This document shows, piece after piece, positions 9,108 to 16,792 of a DNA stretch of 37,907 nucleotides (within the stretch, counting starts at the first letter, position 1; each line of letters begins with the position of its first letter). Origin of the DNA: a virus; the IMG/VR virus record IMGVR_UViG_3300027800_000014, positions 1-37,907 of that record; one strand, given 5' to 3'. Under the pieces are notes generated by a model that saw only the letters and a program-made list of their open reading frames with translations, had not been told where the DNA came from and did not search any database. The position numbers and the translations under genes are program-made.

Positions 9108-10073
9108 ATGGGTGCAGTAACAAGTAACTATAACAATCAATCTTCCGCTGGTGCAGCAGGATCAGTCGCTTATGCGATAACTCCATTTGCAATGGCAAAA
9201 GGTATTCAAACCTTAAAAAGCAACTTGGTTGTTACAAGCAAAATTAGAAACGTATCTGAAATAGCCAAAGTACAAGGTGGTGGTTATGCAGACAGCATTA
9301 GATTCCCTAAGTGGGGTTCTCTAACGGCTCAGAATAAAGCAGTCGGAACAGAAGCAACACGACAACAGGTAACAATGACCAAAGTCGACTTACAGTTAGA
9401 TACTTTCAAGACTGTTGACTTCTTAATCGAAGATTTCGGTGGATTATTCACACCAGCAGCAAAAGAAGCATTTGCAATCGAAGCAGGTGCAGCAATCGCA
9501 CAAGCAATTGAAACTGATGTTATCTCTAAGTACGCAAGTGCTGGAGTAGATACAGGAGATGTTGATACAGCAGCTTCAGTAGCTATGATTTCAACCTTGA
9601 AGAAACTTGCAAGAATAAACAAATGGAGAAATACAAGTCCATTCATTGCAGTTTGGGGTTCACAAGGTGAGTACGATCTATTGAACGACTCAACATTCAA
9701 GCAACATATGGTAACTGGTGGAGACCAGAGTGCAATCAGAGATGGATTCATAGGGAACATCTACGGATTCCAGAACTATGTCTCTAACATGATGCCAGCA
9801 GTAGCAGGTTCTCCAAGTGCAGAGCATGCAATTGCATTCCAACCAGAAGCAATCGCAATCGCATTTGTTGATATGACTACTCAGAGTCTTCCAGGCGTTG
9901 AAGTAACTCCAATGAATATCTCAGATGATGAGGGTAACCTTGTCTACTCAATGAGAAGTATCGTTGGTTACAATCAATTAGCTAGAGGATTAGAAGTATC
10001 ATTTGATACAATCTATGGAATAGCAGTTGTAGAGCCAACACTCTTAATTGATGTTACATACGGAGCATACTAA
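9108..10073 (+). CDS. Major capsid protein (HK97 fold)
   Basis: This 321-residue protein has a likely N-arm (1-35), an E-loop region (about 50-90, GGGYADSIRFPKWGS) and a P-domain helix (about 105-145, FGGLFTPAAKEAFAIEAGAA). The A-domain ends in a SMRSIVGYNQLARGLE stretch. Its codon use differs from most of the genome: GCA dominates for Ala and there are many C-ending codons (ATC, TTC, AAC), as expected for the most expressed gene. It follows the scaffold gene by 35 bases and a TAGGATTT leader. The next feature is a UUCG hairpin 12 bases after the stop. Confidence 0.9.
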   Translation: MGAVTSNYNNQSSAGAAGSVAYAITPFAMAKGIQTLKSNLVVTSKIRNVSEIAKVQGGGYADSIRFPKWGSLTAQNKAVGTEATRQQVTMTKVDLQLDTFKTVDFLIEDFGGLFTPAAKEAFAIEAGAAIAQAIETDVISKYASAGVDTGDVDTAASVAMISTLKKLARINKWRNTSPFIAVWGSQGEYDLLNDSTFKQHMVTGGDQSAIRDGFIGNIYGFQNYVSNMMPAVAGSPSAEHAIAFQPEAIAIAFVDMTTQSLPGVEVTPMNISDDEGNLVYSMRSIVGYNQLARGLEVSFDTIYGIAVVEPTLLIDVTYGAY

Positions 10074-10084
10074 TCGTTGCTATA

Positions 10085-10106
10085 CTTAGTCCCTTCGGGG
10101 ACTGAG
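10085..10106 (+). other. UUCG-capped hairpin after the capsid gene
   Basis: CTTAGTCCC and GGGACTGAG form a 9-pair stem (one G-U) around a UUCG tetraloop, an exceptionally stable cap. There is no T-run after it and the next ATG is 2 bases downstream, so a simple terminator is unlikely. It could protect the capsid mRNA 3' end from exonucleases, lower downstream expression, or slow ribosomes entering 10109. Confidence 0.7.
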
Positions 10107-10108
10107 AT

Positions 10109-10366
10109 ATGGAAATGAAAGACTTTATATGGGTTACGCCTAACCCTGAAATTGTTACACGCTTCATTGCCTTACCGCCTCGGCTTAATCTCGGTTGCGA
10201 TATATGGACTGAGGTATATATTGGTGAAAAACTTCTCATACATAAATCGTATCTACAAGTAATGCTTAACCGCGGATTCATGATCGGGGATAAAGGATTC
10301 ATATTCGATACCTGGGAGGAAGCAGAGAACTCTCCTAGTAAATATAAGATTAAGGTAACAGAATAA
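10109..10366 (+). CDS. Unknown 85-residue protein ahead of the first glycosyltransferase
   Basis: I do not recognise this protein. It is mixed alpha/beta with no membrane span. The ATG at 10109 (or 10115) lies directly behind the UUCG hairpin, and the stop shares one base with the GT start (TAATG at 10364-10368), so the two are translationally coupled. Pairs such as KLLIHKSYLQVMLNRGFMIG suggest a small folded domain. By position it may assist the GT or be a head protein. Confidence 0.7.
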   Translation: MEMKDFIWVTPNPEIVTRFIALPPRLNLGCDIWTEVYIGEKLLIHKSYLQVMLNRGFMIGDKGFIFDTWEEAENSPSKYKIKVTE

Positions 10367-11331
10367 TGAAAATATACTACAAGTTTACGAATGCTATTAA
10401 TGGGGGACTTGGTGTGCTTGGGAAAGGGATACAACAAGGATTAGTTAATGCAGGGCATGAGATTGTAGGAAGTAACCCTGATATATGTTTTTGTTATGGT
10501 ATGCCTAACACTCTAATAGAAACCAGAGAAAAGTTTCCTGATAAAAAGATTGTTTACTATACTGTATTTGAATCAAGTAAATATCCTGTAGGTTGGATAG
10601 ATACTATCAAGAAGAGCAAACCAGACTTGGTATTAACAGCCTCTAAGTTTAATCAATGGGTATTGAAACGACAAGGTATAGAATCAAAGGTGTGGCATCA
10701 TGGTATAGATGATAGATGGCAGTATAAAGCTAGAAGAGATGATGGAGTATTTACATTCATCCACTGGAACGCCTACGAATGGCGAAAAGGATGGGAGATA
10801 GTACTTGGTGCTTTCCTAGAGGAATTCGATGTTAGTGAGCCAGTACAGCTCGTTATGAAGGCAAGGGATAGAGGGAATGGCAATTGGTTAATACCTCAAG
10901 TAGGAGATGGATTAGTTGCTCCTAATGTGAAAGAGATAATTGGACATATATCAGATTTAGAAATGACTGAAATGCTAGAGACTGCTGATTGTGGAGTATT
11001 CCCTGTTAAAGGTGAAGGTTGGTTCATGCCTTCGTTTGAATGCGTAGCTCAAGGTATTCCTGTTATACTCCCTAAGCAAATGGCAATGAAAGAACAATGG
11101 GGAACAGGGTATTTAGATTGTGGTATTGAGGGGTATGTAAATGCTTCACCACGATATCCAGGATTTATGATAATGCCAAGTAAAGACGGTGTTAAAAAAC
11201 AAATGAGATGGGCATACGAACATGAGGAGGAGTGTAGAGAACTAGGAGAAAAAGGTAGCAAAGAAGTGTATAATAAATATAACTGGAGAAGAATTATTAA
11301 TGAGCTTGAGAGCTATTTAAGTTTAGTTTAG
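10366..11331 (+). CDS. GT4-like glycosyltransferase in the head module
   Basis: This 321-residue GT-B type enzyme would transfer sugar from a nucleotide-sugar donor. The acceptor half (about 1-120) is short. The donor half holds the GT4 E-x7-E motif (Glu217 to Glu225 in EGWFMPSFE) followed by CVAQGIPVILP, and an earlier segment (IHWNAYEWRKGWEIVLGAF, about 132-150) fits the R/K-G region that contacts the diphosphate. It lies between capsid and connector genes, so the likely acceptor is a virion protein rather than DNA or host envelope, but this is inference. It shares its start with the stop of 10109. A second GT4 gene lies at 34538. Confidence 0.85.
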   Translation: MKIYYKFTNAINGGLGVLGKGIQQGLVNAGHEIVGSNPDICFCYGMPNTLIETREKFPDKKIVYYTVFESSKYPVGWIDTIKKSKPDLVLTASKFNQWVLKRQGIESKVWHHGIDDRWQYKARRDDGVFTFIHWNAYEWRKGWEIVLGAFLEEFDVSEPVQLVMKARDRGNGNWLIPQVGDGLVAPNVKEIIGHISDLEMTEMLETADCGVFPVKGEGWFMPSFECVAQGIPVILPKQMAMKEQWGTGYLDCGIEGYVNASPRYPGFMIMPSKDGVKKQMRWAYEHEEECRELGEKGSKEVYNKYNWRRIINELESYLSLV

Positions 11332-11337
11332 ATTGCT

Positions 11338-11676
11338 ATGTTTATTGTAAATCAATGCGGAAGGATAGTTGATTTGCCAGAAGAAATGGAAGAGTCTGGA
11401 TTTAAGCAGGCAAAAGTTGTTCTTTCTATATCGGATTCTTTAATGGAGAATGGTAACTATGTAGCTCCTTCGGGAGGACAGGGTGGGGTGTTAGTATCTA
11501 AGAGTGGTAGAAACCTTAGAAATGATATTCTTGCTAAGTTCCCTGATGTCATAAGAGACTCGGAGTATATAGAAAGACATGTCAATGCAGAAGAAACTAA
11601 ATTAATTGTTCCTAAAAATGATAGATCCAAGGTACGCAGAAATGCTAAAACAACCAAAGTATCTAGTAAAAGATAG
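11338..11676 (+). CDS. Stand-alone GRIVD-domain protein, paralogous to the N-terminus of the second GT
   Basis: The protein has 112 residues. The first 20 (M-F-I-x-N-x2-GRIVDLPEEMEES) match the N-terminus of the GT at 34538 (M-Y-I-x-N-x2-GRIVDVSEAFEES) almost position for position. After a Gly-rich turn (SGGQGG, about 46-51) the rest is basic and ends in a Lys/Arg-rich tail. It begins 6 bases after the first GT. The shared domain in a stand-alone form beside one GT and fused to another suggests a GT partner, docking or acceptor domain. The family function is unknown to me. Confidence 0.75.
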   Translation: MFIVNQCGRIVDLPEEMEESGFKQAKVVLSISDSLMENGNYVAPSGGQGGVLVSKSGRNLRNDILAKFPDVIRDSEYIERHVNAEETKLIVPKNDRSKVRRNAKTTKVSSKR

Positions 11677-11821
11677 GGAGTCAGGCAAGACTTATATAGC
11701 ATTTGAAAGTTACGCTAAGAAACTAGATGGCAATGGATTTGATATTATAGCTAAAGAGGGGGAGAAGGATTTTGTGATGGTTAAAAAAGACAAGGGAAAC
11801 AAAAAGGGGAAAGGGAAATAA
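11618..11821 (+). CDS. Small basic protein of unknown function
   Basis: This is a 67-residue reading frame from the ATG at 11618 that overlaps the 3' end of the GRIVD-domain gene by 59 bases in another frame. The text MIDPRYAEMLKQPKYLVKDRESGKTY reads as a folded N-terminal part, and the tail (KKDKGNKKGKGK) is strongly basic, as in many small head or neck proteins. An upstream TTG would add 4 residues but ATG is preferred. I do not recognise it. Confidence 0.65.
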   Translation: MIDPRYAEMLKQPKYLVKDRESGKTYIAFESYAKKLDGNGFDIIAKEGEKDFVMVKKDKGNKKGKGK

Positions 11822-11838
11822 GTTAATACAGTAGAACA

Positions 11839-12468
11839 ATGTCAGATATATATTCAATGTTTAGAAAGTTCATCAATGATGATGTAACGGATTATTCCAT
11901 GCCCGATTTAGAAACACTCAAGTTCTTAGACAGCGGGATTCTAAAGCTATCCGAATTCGCAGATAAAAGGATTTATGAGGACATAACTATCACAAGTACA
12001 GACATCGCAAATGGTTATAAAGATTTAACACATGATTGTCTTTCTCTTATCTATACCGATATGCCATACGAGGGTGTTTACTGGCAATTAGACGGACTCA
12101 GAAGGATTGTATTTTGGGATACTGATTATATTACAGAGGGTACTTTTGATTTCAAGTACAAGACTACATACAAGATGTTTGATGGTGCATTAAGAGATAA
12201 TGCTTACTTTGATTATCCAGATAGCTCTAGTCTTGATCTAGGCATTGTATTTTGGGCATTGGCACAATATCAGTCAGTTAATGGAATCATTGCTCCTGAT
12301 GGCTCTAGGAACGCTACAATAAGTAAATCAGAAGAGGGGCTAAGCGTATCTTATTCCTCAGCAGAAACATTAGACATGAGTTCCCCTTCGGCACTTAAAG
12401 AAAGGGCAATAGAGTTGTTCCAAGGATTGAATAATAAATCTAAATATATCTTTTCAATAACAGTATGA
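11839..12468 (+). CDS. Head-tail connector (adaptor) protein
   Basis: This 209-residue protein has an N-terminal helical region (about 8-45, SMFRKFINDDVTDYSMPDLETLKFLDSG). It is followed by a beta-rich middle and a helical C-terminal part (about 130-200), a layout like the adaptor proteins that dock below the portal. It is first in the order adaptor, stopper, gp10-like, terminator that ends at 13712, and overlaps the next start by 4 bases. The assignment rests on gene order and fold pattern, not on a diagnostic motif. Confidence 0.65.
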   Translation: MSDIYSMFRKFINDDVTDYSMPDLETLKFLDSGILKLSEFADKRIYEDITITSTDIANGYKDLTHDCLSLIYTDMPYEGVYWQLDGLRRIVFWDTDYITEGTFDFKYKTTYKMFDGALRDNAYFDYPDSSSLDLGIVFWALAQYQSVNGIIAPDGSRNATISKSEEGLSVSYSSAETLDMSSPSALKERAIELFQGLNNKSKYIFSITV

Positions 12469-12797
12469 GTTTATATCCAGAAGATGAAACATTATATAGC
12501 GTATACCATGTAGCAGATAGTAACTCTACCAAGATAGGTAACTATTCATCTACAGCGGCGTTTACTATTCTCATAAATATCATTAGAAGGAATGAAGATA
12601 CCATTGCAGTAGTTGGTGAAGACATGGGAGAGTATGTGGCTAATGTAAATGGTAAGTATACTAACGCAAGTAATATCAGAGAAGGCGACAAGCTAGTCTA
12701 TGGAACTTTTGAATACATAGTTGTCAATAAACCAAAGTATATAAGATTGTTTAATAGTTACAAGTTAATACTCAATACCAACAATGGTAGACATTAG
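12465..12797 (+). CDS. Head closure / stopper-like protein
   Basis: This 110-residue, beta-rich protein overlaps the previous stop (ATGA) and the next start by 14 bases. The sequence after residue 60 (GKYTNASNIREGDKLVYGTFEYIVVNKP) has the REGDKL-Y-G-x-EYIV pattern seen in SPP1 gp16-type head closure proteins, which plug the capsid after packaging. The call rests on this segment and the neck-gene order. Confidence 0.65.
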   Translation: MSLYPEDETLYSVYHVADSNSTKIGNYSSTAAFTILINIIRRNEDTIAVVGEDMGEYVANVNGKYTNASNIREGDKLVYGTFEYIVVNKPKYIRLFNSYKLILNTNNGRH

Positions 12798-13251
12798 TAT
12801 AGATACAAAAGAAGTTGATGCTTGGGTAAACAATCAATCGAATAGGGATAGGGCAAGAGGGTATGCAATGGTTATGATGAAGAACAAGCTCGTTGAAATG
12901 GTTAAGAAGGCTATAGAAGGACATAGTTCTACAGGAGAGTTGTCCAGTAGCGTTATTGGAGAGTCTAGCCCTGAAGAGATAGCTATATACTCTAAGGTTT
13001 ATGGCGACATTATACTTGAGTACGGAAGGAAACCAGGTAAGATGCCACCAGTAGAAGCGTTAAGACAGTGGGCAAGTGATAAGTTGGGAGACCCAAGTCT
13101 AGCGTATCTAGTAGCAAGAAGCATAGCTAGAAAGGGTACACAAAAGTATAGGGACAAAGCCCCAAAGGAATTGACTATGCTTATAGAAGAGTTCGAGAAG
13201 GATTTTATGGATAAGGAGTTAGATAAGTTATTAAATGAATATACAGAATGA
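12784..13251 (+). CDS. HK97 gp10-like tail completion protein
   Basis: This 155-residue protein starts with a long helix (about 10-50), then has STGELSSSV (about 49-57) and a VYGDIILEYGRKPGKMPPVEAL segment followed by ARSIARKGTQ (about 120-129), the pattern of HK97 gp10-like proteins that join head and tail. The C-terminal helix is acidic. It overlaps both neighbours, so the neck genes form one coupled unit. Confidence 0.8.
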   Translation: MVDISIDTKEVDAWVNNQSNRDRARGYAMVMMKNKLVEMVKKAIEGHSSTGELSSSVIGESSPEEIAIYSKVYGDIILEYGRKPGKMPPVEALRQWASDKLGDPSLAYLVARSIARKGTQKYRDKAPKELTMLIEEFEKDFMDKELDKLLNEYTE

Positions 13252-13712
13252 AAATTGCAACAGTTATTAGTAATCTTAAAACACTGTTTACTAATATGTC
13301 TTGGACTTCAGACAGTGGTACGGGTACAACAAAGTTCCAAGGAGTATTCACTTATCCCAATTGGGCAAACGATGCAGGATATCCTTTTGTAGTTATACTT
13401 GATCCAACTGGAAGTGGTGCGAGTATTGATAACATGAGTATAGATTTTAACACTACTATACAGGTATCTATGTGTGTTAATTATGGTACAATAGATAAAC
13501 AAACAGAGGATGAGAAGATAGAGGAGTCTATGCTAAGGCTAAGAGAAGCTTGGGATTATGTTAAAACAACGCTCTTTGACAAGACTACTATGAGTACAAT
13601 CGGAGTAGATTGGGATATGAATCCTAGCTACAATGATGACTTTGATTCAGGTAGAAATCTTTATAAGAGAACAATTAGCTTAGTTGTTAAAGAGTATATA
13701 AGTCGTGCCTAA
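13248..13712 (+). CDS. Tail terminator-like protein
   Basis: The 154-residue protein opens with a helix (KIATVISNLKTLFTNM) and continues with beta strands (YPFVVILDPTGS, TTIQVSMCVNYG), then ends in the strand RTISLVVKEYI. This resembles tail terminator proteins that cap the tail tube. It is the last neck gene before the tail tube gene, as expected for this role, and overlaps the previous stop by 4 bases. Confidence 0.65.
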   Translation: MKIATVISNLKTLFTNMSWTSDSGTGTTKFQGVFTYPNWANDAGYPFVVILDPTGSGASIDNMSIDFNTTIQVSMCVNYGTIDKQTEDEKIEESMLRLREAWDYVKTTLFDKTTMSTIGVDWDMNPSYNDDFDSGRNLYKRTISLVVKEYISRA

Positions 13713-13818
13713 GAAGATTATTAAAAAGGAGAAAGGGGAAGAGTTAGTGTATGTACCGAGCCTAGGGACTACAGTAACAAGAAATAAATTATTAGAGTTA
13801 CAAAAAAATGGCAAATGA
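13705..13818 (+). CDS. 37-residue basic peptide, GTG start, bridging two tail genes
   Basis: A GTG at 13705 overlaps the end of the tail terminator gene by 8 bases and runs 37 codons to a TGA at 13816, overlapping the tail tube ATG by 11 bases. It fills a gap that would otherwise be untranslated and would couple the two genes. The N-terminus is Lys-rich (PKKIIKKEKGEE), the rest is TTVTRNKLLELQKNGK. The fit of both junctions supports translation; function is unknown. Confidence 0.5.
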   Translation: MPKKIIKKEKGEELVYVPSLGTTVTRNKLLELQKNGK

Positions 13819-14743
13819 ACATGTAGGAAGAAGAAGGGAAATAGGGTGGATTGTGGAAGCGACTAGAGGAACAGTCCCAACATTAACTGGTTCTTTAATG
13901 TATCCTCATGATGGGTTTGATTTCAAACCTGTTATTGAAAAGGTTGCAGATGAATCAGCTATGGGTTCTATTCCTGGAAGACAGGGAGCAGATATAGTTA
14001 AAGAGTATTCTCAAGGTTCAGTTCCATTTATACTCCAGGACTCTATGCTTACGGATTTAAGTAGAATGGTTTGTGGACAGGCAGGTTCAGTAGTATCTAC
14101 AGTAACAACTTATGATGTACTTAATAGCAATATTCACAACTCATACGCAATAGTTACAATTGATCCAGTATCAGGCAAAAAGCAATACCCATTCGGAATG
14201 CTTAACAACCTTACACTCAATGCAAATAGAGATGAATATGTAACAGGAACAGCAGAGTTTATTGCAGGAAAAGAAGCGGCTGCAACTTACACAACACCAG
14301 CATACGCAGCAGCAACAAGATTTAATTGTGCAGATGTTACGATTAAATTAGCAGCAAACTATGCGGGATTAGCAGCAGCAAGTGCAACACCTCTAAAGAA
14401 CGTTCAACTTAATGTAGAGAAGAACGTAGATATTGATTTTAGTCTAGGTTCAACAACTGCTACAAATATCTATAACCAACAAATGGGGTTAACAGGTTCT
14501 TTAACTGGAACATTTAATACTACAACTTTGAAGGCTTTAGGATTAGCTGAAACTACTCAGGCAGTACAGATTGATATAAGTAATGGTGCTTGGAAGTGGA
14601 GTTGGATAATGCCTAATGTAGACTTCTCAGATTGGACACCAAGTAATGACAAAGATGCTTATGTAACAGAAACATTGACGTTTAATACTAATTACGGAGA
14701 TAAGACAAATGGATTCTTGATTCTAAAGGTAGAAGATTTATAA
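13808..14743 (+). CDS. Major tail (tube) protein
   Basis: This 311-residue protein has the tail tube pattern: an N-terminal segment GWIVEATRGTVPTL (about 13-26), which matches siphovirus tube proteins, and a beta-sandwich rich in Thr, Ala and Asn. Paired strands include PFGMLNNLTLNANRDEYVTG and a C-terminal WIMPNVDFSDWTPSNDKD. Hexameric rings stack to form the tube. Its place before the G/GT chaperones and tape measure is standard. Confidence 0.85.
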   Translation: MANEHVGRRREIGWIVEATRGTVPTLTGSLMYPHDGFDFKPVIEKVADESAMGSIPGRQGADIVKEYSQGSVPFILQDSMLTDLSRMVCGQAGSVVSTVTTYDVLNSNIHNSYAIVTIDPVSGKKQYPFGMLNNLTLNANRDEYVTGTAEFIAGKEAAATYTTPAYAAATRFNCADVTIKLAANYAGLAAASATPLKNVQLNVEKNVDIDFSLGSTTATNIYNQQMGLTGSLTGTFNTTTLKALGLAETTQAVQIDISNGAWKWSWIMPNVDFSDWTPSNDKDAYVTETLTFNTNYGDKTNGFLILKVEDL

Positions 14744-14761
14744 TTTTAGCTCTTAAAGAAA

Positions 14762-15070
14762 ATGGAGATACAAGGGAGAGAGTGTAAAGAAATAAAGATA
14801 GGAGAACATTCCTATTGGTTCATTGAAAAATATAAAGGTGGTGATGTAAGAAAAATGTATAACATAATGGTTGTCAAAGGGAAGCTATCATTGAAAGAAG
14901 GAACGATATTGCTTAGATTACCTAAGATATTCTCAATATTATGTTTGAGGGTTGATGATGATGTAGAACCAACACTAGAATTGATCGATAATCTTTCAGT
15001 TAGTGATTATACGAAGATACAGAACCAGGTTATCGAGGAGGTTACAAACCTTTTTACAGAAATACAATAG
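14762..15070 (+). CDS. Tail assembly chaperone G
   Basis: The 102-residue product starts 18 bases after the tube gene and ends with TAG at 15068. It is mostly alpha/beta and acidic at the C-terminus (DYTKIQNQVIEEVTNLFTEIQ). Position between tube and tape measure is that of lambda gpG. Just before the stop is a T-rich shift site; the -1 frame is open across it and on to 15297, so a minor longer G-T form is predicted. G coats the tape measure during tail assembly. Confidence 0.8.
   Translation: MEIQGRECKEIKIGEHSYWFIEKYKGGDVRKMYNIMVVKGKLSLKEGTILLRLPKIFSILCLRVDDDVEPTLELIDNLSVSDYTKIQNQVIEEVTNLFTEIQ
15049..15055 (+). promoter_or_regulatory. Candidate -1 ribosomal frameshift site
   Basis: C-CTT-TTT in the G frame is read as CCT-TTT-T after a -1 slip, followed by ACAG. 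A-site pairing is fully kept (TTT to TTT); P-site pairing (CTT to CCT) keeps the first base and a wobble third pair but mismatches in the middle. It is 13 bases before the G stop, which is the right place for a G/GT shift. No strong hairpin just downstream is obvious. Confidence 0.55.
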
Positions 15071-15297
15071 AAGAAGTTGAGAATAAGATAAGAGCGAGTG
15101 TTCTTTATAATTCTATGGAGATACCTTTTGAACTTGTTATTAGTAGGTTATGTGAGAAATTTCATAAACTACCGTCAGAGATATTAAACGAGGATTGGGA
15201 ATGGACTCAAATACTTATGGTTACAGACAAGATAGACAAAGAGAAAACAAAAATTGGAGGGAATATAAACCAATTGAAAAAAAAGAATGGCAGATAA
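15049..15297 (+). CDS. T extension of the G-T frameshift fusion
   Basis: The -1 frame relative to G is open from 15007 without a stop, passes the end of G, and continues to 15297. An ATG at 15115 would give only a 60-residue protein with no leader signal. A -1 shift at about 15049-15055 would give a 178-residue G-T product. Its T part (LVISRLCEKFHKLPSEIL and WEWTQILMVTDKI) is typical of the part that binds the tape measure. The stop overlaps the tape measure ATG by 11 bases. Independent translation from 15115 remains possible. Confidence 0.75.
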   Translation, partial: PFYRNTIEEVENKIRASVLYNSMEIPFELVISRLCEKFHKLPSEILNEDWEWTQILMVTDKIDKEKTKIGGNINQLKKKNGR

Positions 15298-16792
15298 AGA
15301 AAAGAGTTTACTACTTAAAGCGAATTTTCAAGATAATGCTAGTAGTGAAATATCAAAGCTAGGTAAAAATACAGATGCAGTTTCAGTATCCATGAGTAAA
15401 GGGTTCAAGGCTGCTGCAATAGCCGCTGCTGCCGTTACTGCTGCCGTTACTGCTGCTTCAATAGCCATTGCTAAAATGGGAGAGAGAGCAGGAGCATTGC
15501 AGGAGGTTACAGCAGGGTTTGAACGTAACTTTGGTAAACAAGCAGATGCCCTAAAGAAACTACAAGATGCTTCTGGTGGTATGATTGATAACTATAACCT
15601 CATGAGGGTTGCTTCTAAGGCTGCCAATACTGGTGTTACTAAAGACGTAACAAAATTAGCAGGAGTGATGACTACAGTACAATTCAAAGCTGATGAAATG
15701 GGTATAGGGTTTGAAGAGATGTTTGAGAGTATGGTACAAGCTATTGCGAGAGGATCAGACATGATGCTTACTAAGCTTGGTGTCGTTATCCCCGAGTCGT
15801 TGACTAAATCAATGGAGAAAATGACTGAAACCCAGAAGACAGCAGCTCTTATGAATTACGTTATTAAAGAGGGAGCTAAGGTTGCTGGTGAATATGGGAC
15901 TGCAACAGTGTCAATATCAGACAAACTTGATGCACTTAAAGCGAGTTTTGTGAATCTCAAAGATGGAGCGTTGGTACAGATGACTCCTATGTTAGATACT
16001 ATTATTACAGGATTCACAAACTGGTTGGGAATGATTGAGACTGCTTTCGCTCCAGGAATAAAAGTGCTGTCCGATACACTTGGTGCTAAAGGTGGTTTGC
16101 TTGAAGCAATTACCAAGTTGTTTAACCCAACTGATGAAGCTAAAAGAAAAACTCAGGATCTCACACAACAAGGATTCAGTGCAGTAGTTACAACGCTTAC
16201 GGAGAAAGGCGGACTCATAGAATCATTAACGAATTTGTTAACAATGTTTAATAATATGAGTACTACGAATGCACAGGGACAGATTAGCCCATTGGTTACA
16301 GTGTTCCAGACTCTTGCAGGTGCAATTAATCTTGTTGTACAAGGTTTGCAAGTACTTACAGCATGGGGGATTATGGTTAAGGGTGCTACAGCAGGTGGAG
16401 TAGAACAATTGGCTATTACTTCTAGTACTAAAACAAACTTAATGACTCCAGTGGCAGCTCCATCTCTCAAAGCCCCTGTTATTGGATCAAATTCAACACC
16501 AGCCGCAGGAGGATTTACTACAGCTACTCAAAAGTATTTTGGTTCAAATGCTACTGGTGGTATGGCTTCTGGGTGGACTCAAGTTGGAGAGAATGGTGCA
16601 GAGATGGTTAAACTCCCAAGTGGTTCACATGTATACAATAATCAAGATTCTCAGAAGATGGGGAATGGTGGTATCACAATAAACATTAACGCCCCTACCT
16701 ATGGAATAAATGACTTAAAGAGTTCAATATTAGAAGCTGTCAACGAGGCTACAGCAAGACAAAATAGATTAGCTAATTACAATTTACTATGA
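15287..16792 (+). CDS. Tape measure protein
   Basis: This 501-residue protein sets tail length. An Ala/Val-rich hydrophobic stretch at about 38-63 resembles the membrane-active segment common in tape measures. Residues 70-240 are helical with GVTKDVTKLAGVMTTVQFKA. The C-terminal part has the recurrent tape-measure segment GWTQVGENGAEMVKLPSG followed by SHVYN (about 424-446) and an Asn-rich end. No lysozyme or peptidase domain is visible. Its length points to a short siphovirus tail. It starts inside the end of the T frame and overlaps the next gene by 4 bases. Confidence 0.9.
   Translation: MADKEKSLLLKANFQDNASSEISKLGKNTDAVSVSMSKGFKAAAIAAAAVTAAVTAASIAIAKMGERAGALQEVTAGFERNFGKQADALKKLQDASGGMIDNYNLMRVASKAANTGVTKDVTKLAGVMTTVQFKADEMGIGFEEMFESMVQAIARGSDMMLTKLGVVIPESLTKSMEKMTETQKTAALMNYVIKEGAKVAGEYGTATVSISDKLDALKASFVNLKDGALVQMTPMLDTIITGFTNWLGMIETAFAPGIKVLSDTLGAKGGLLEAITKLFNPTDEAKRKTQDLTQQGFSAVVTTLTEKGGLIESLTNLLTMFNNMSTTNAQGQISPLVTVFQTLAGAINLVVQGLQVLTAWGIMVKGATAGGVEQLAITSSTKTNLMTPVAAPSLKAPVIGSNSTPAAGGFTTATQKYFGSNATGGMASGWTQVGENGAEMVKLPSGSHVYNNQDSQKMGNGGITININAPTYGINDLKSSILEAVNEATARQNRLANYNLL

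Noticed and set aside
9329-9760. Minus-strand open frame (143 codons) opposite the capsid gene
   Set aside because: Shadow of the GCA-rich capsid gene; no start signal or domain seen.
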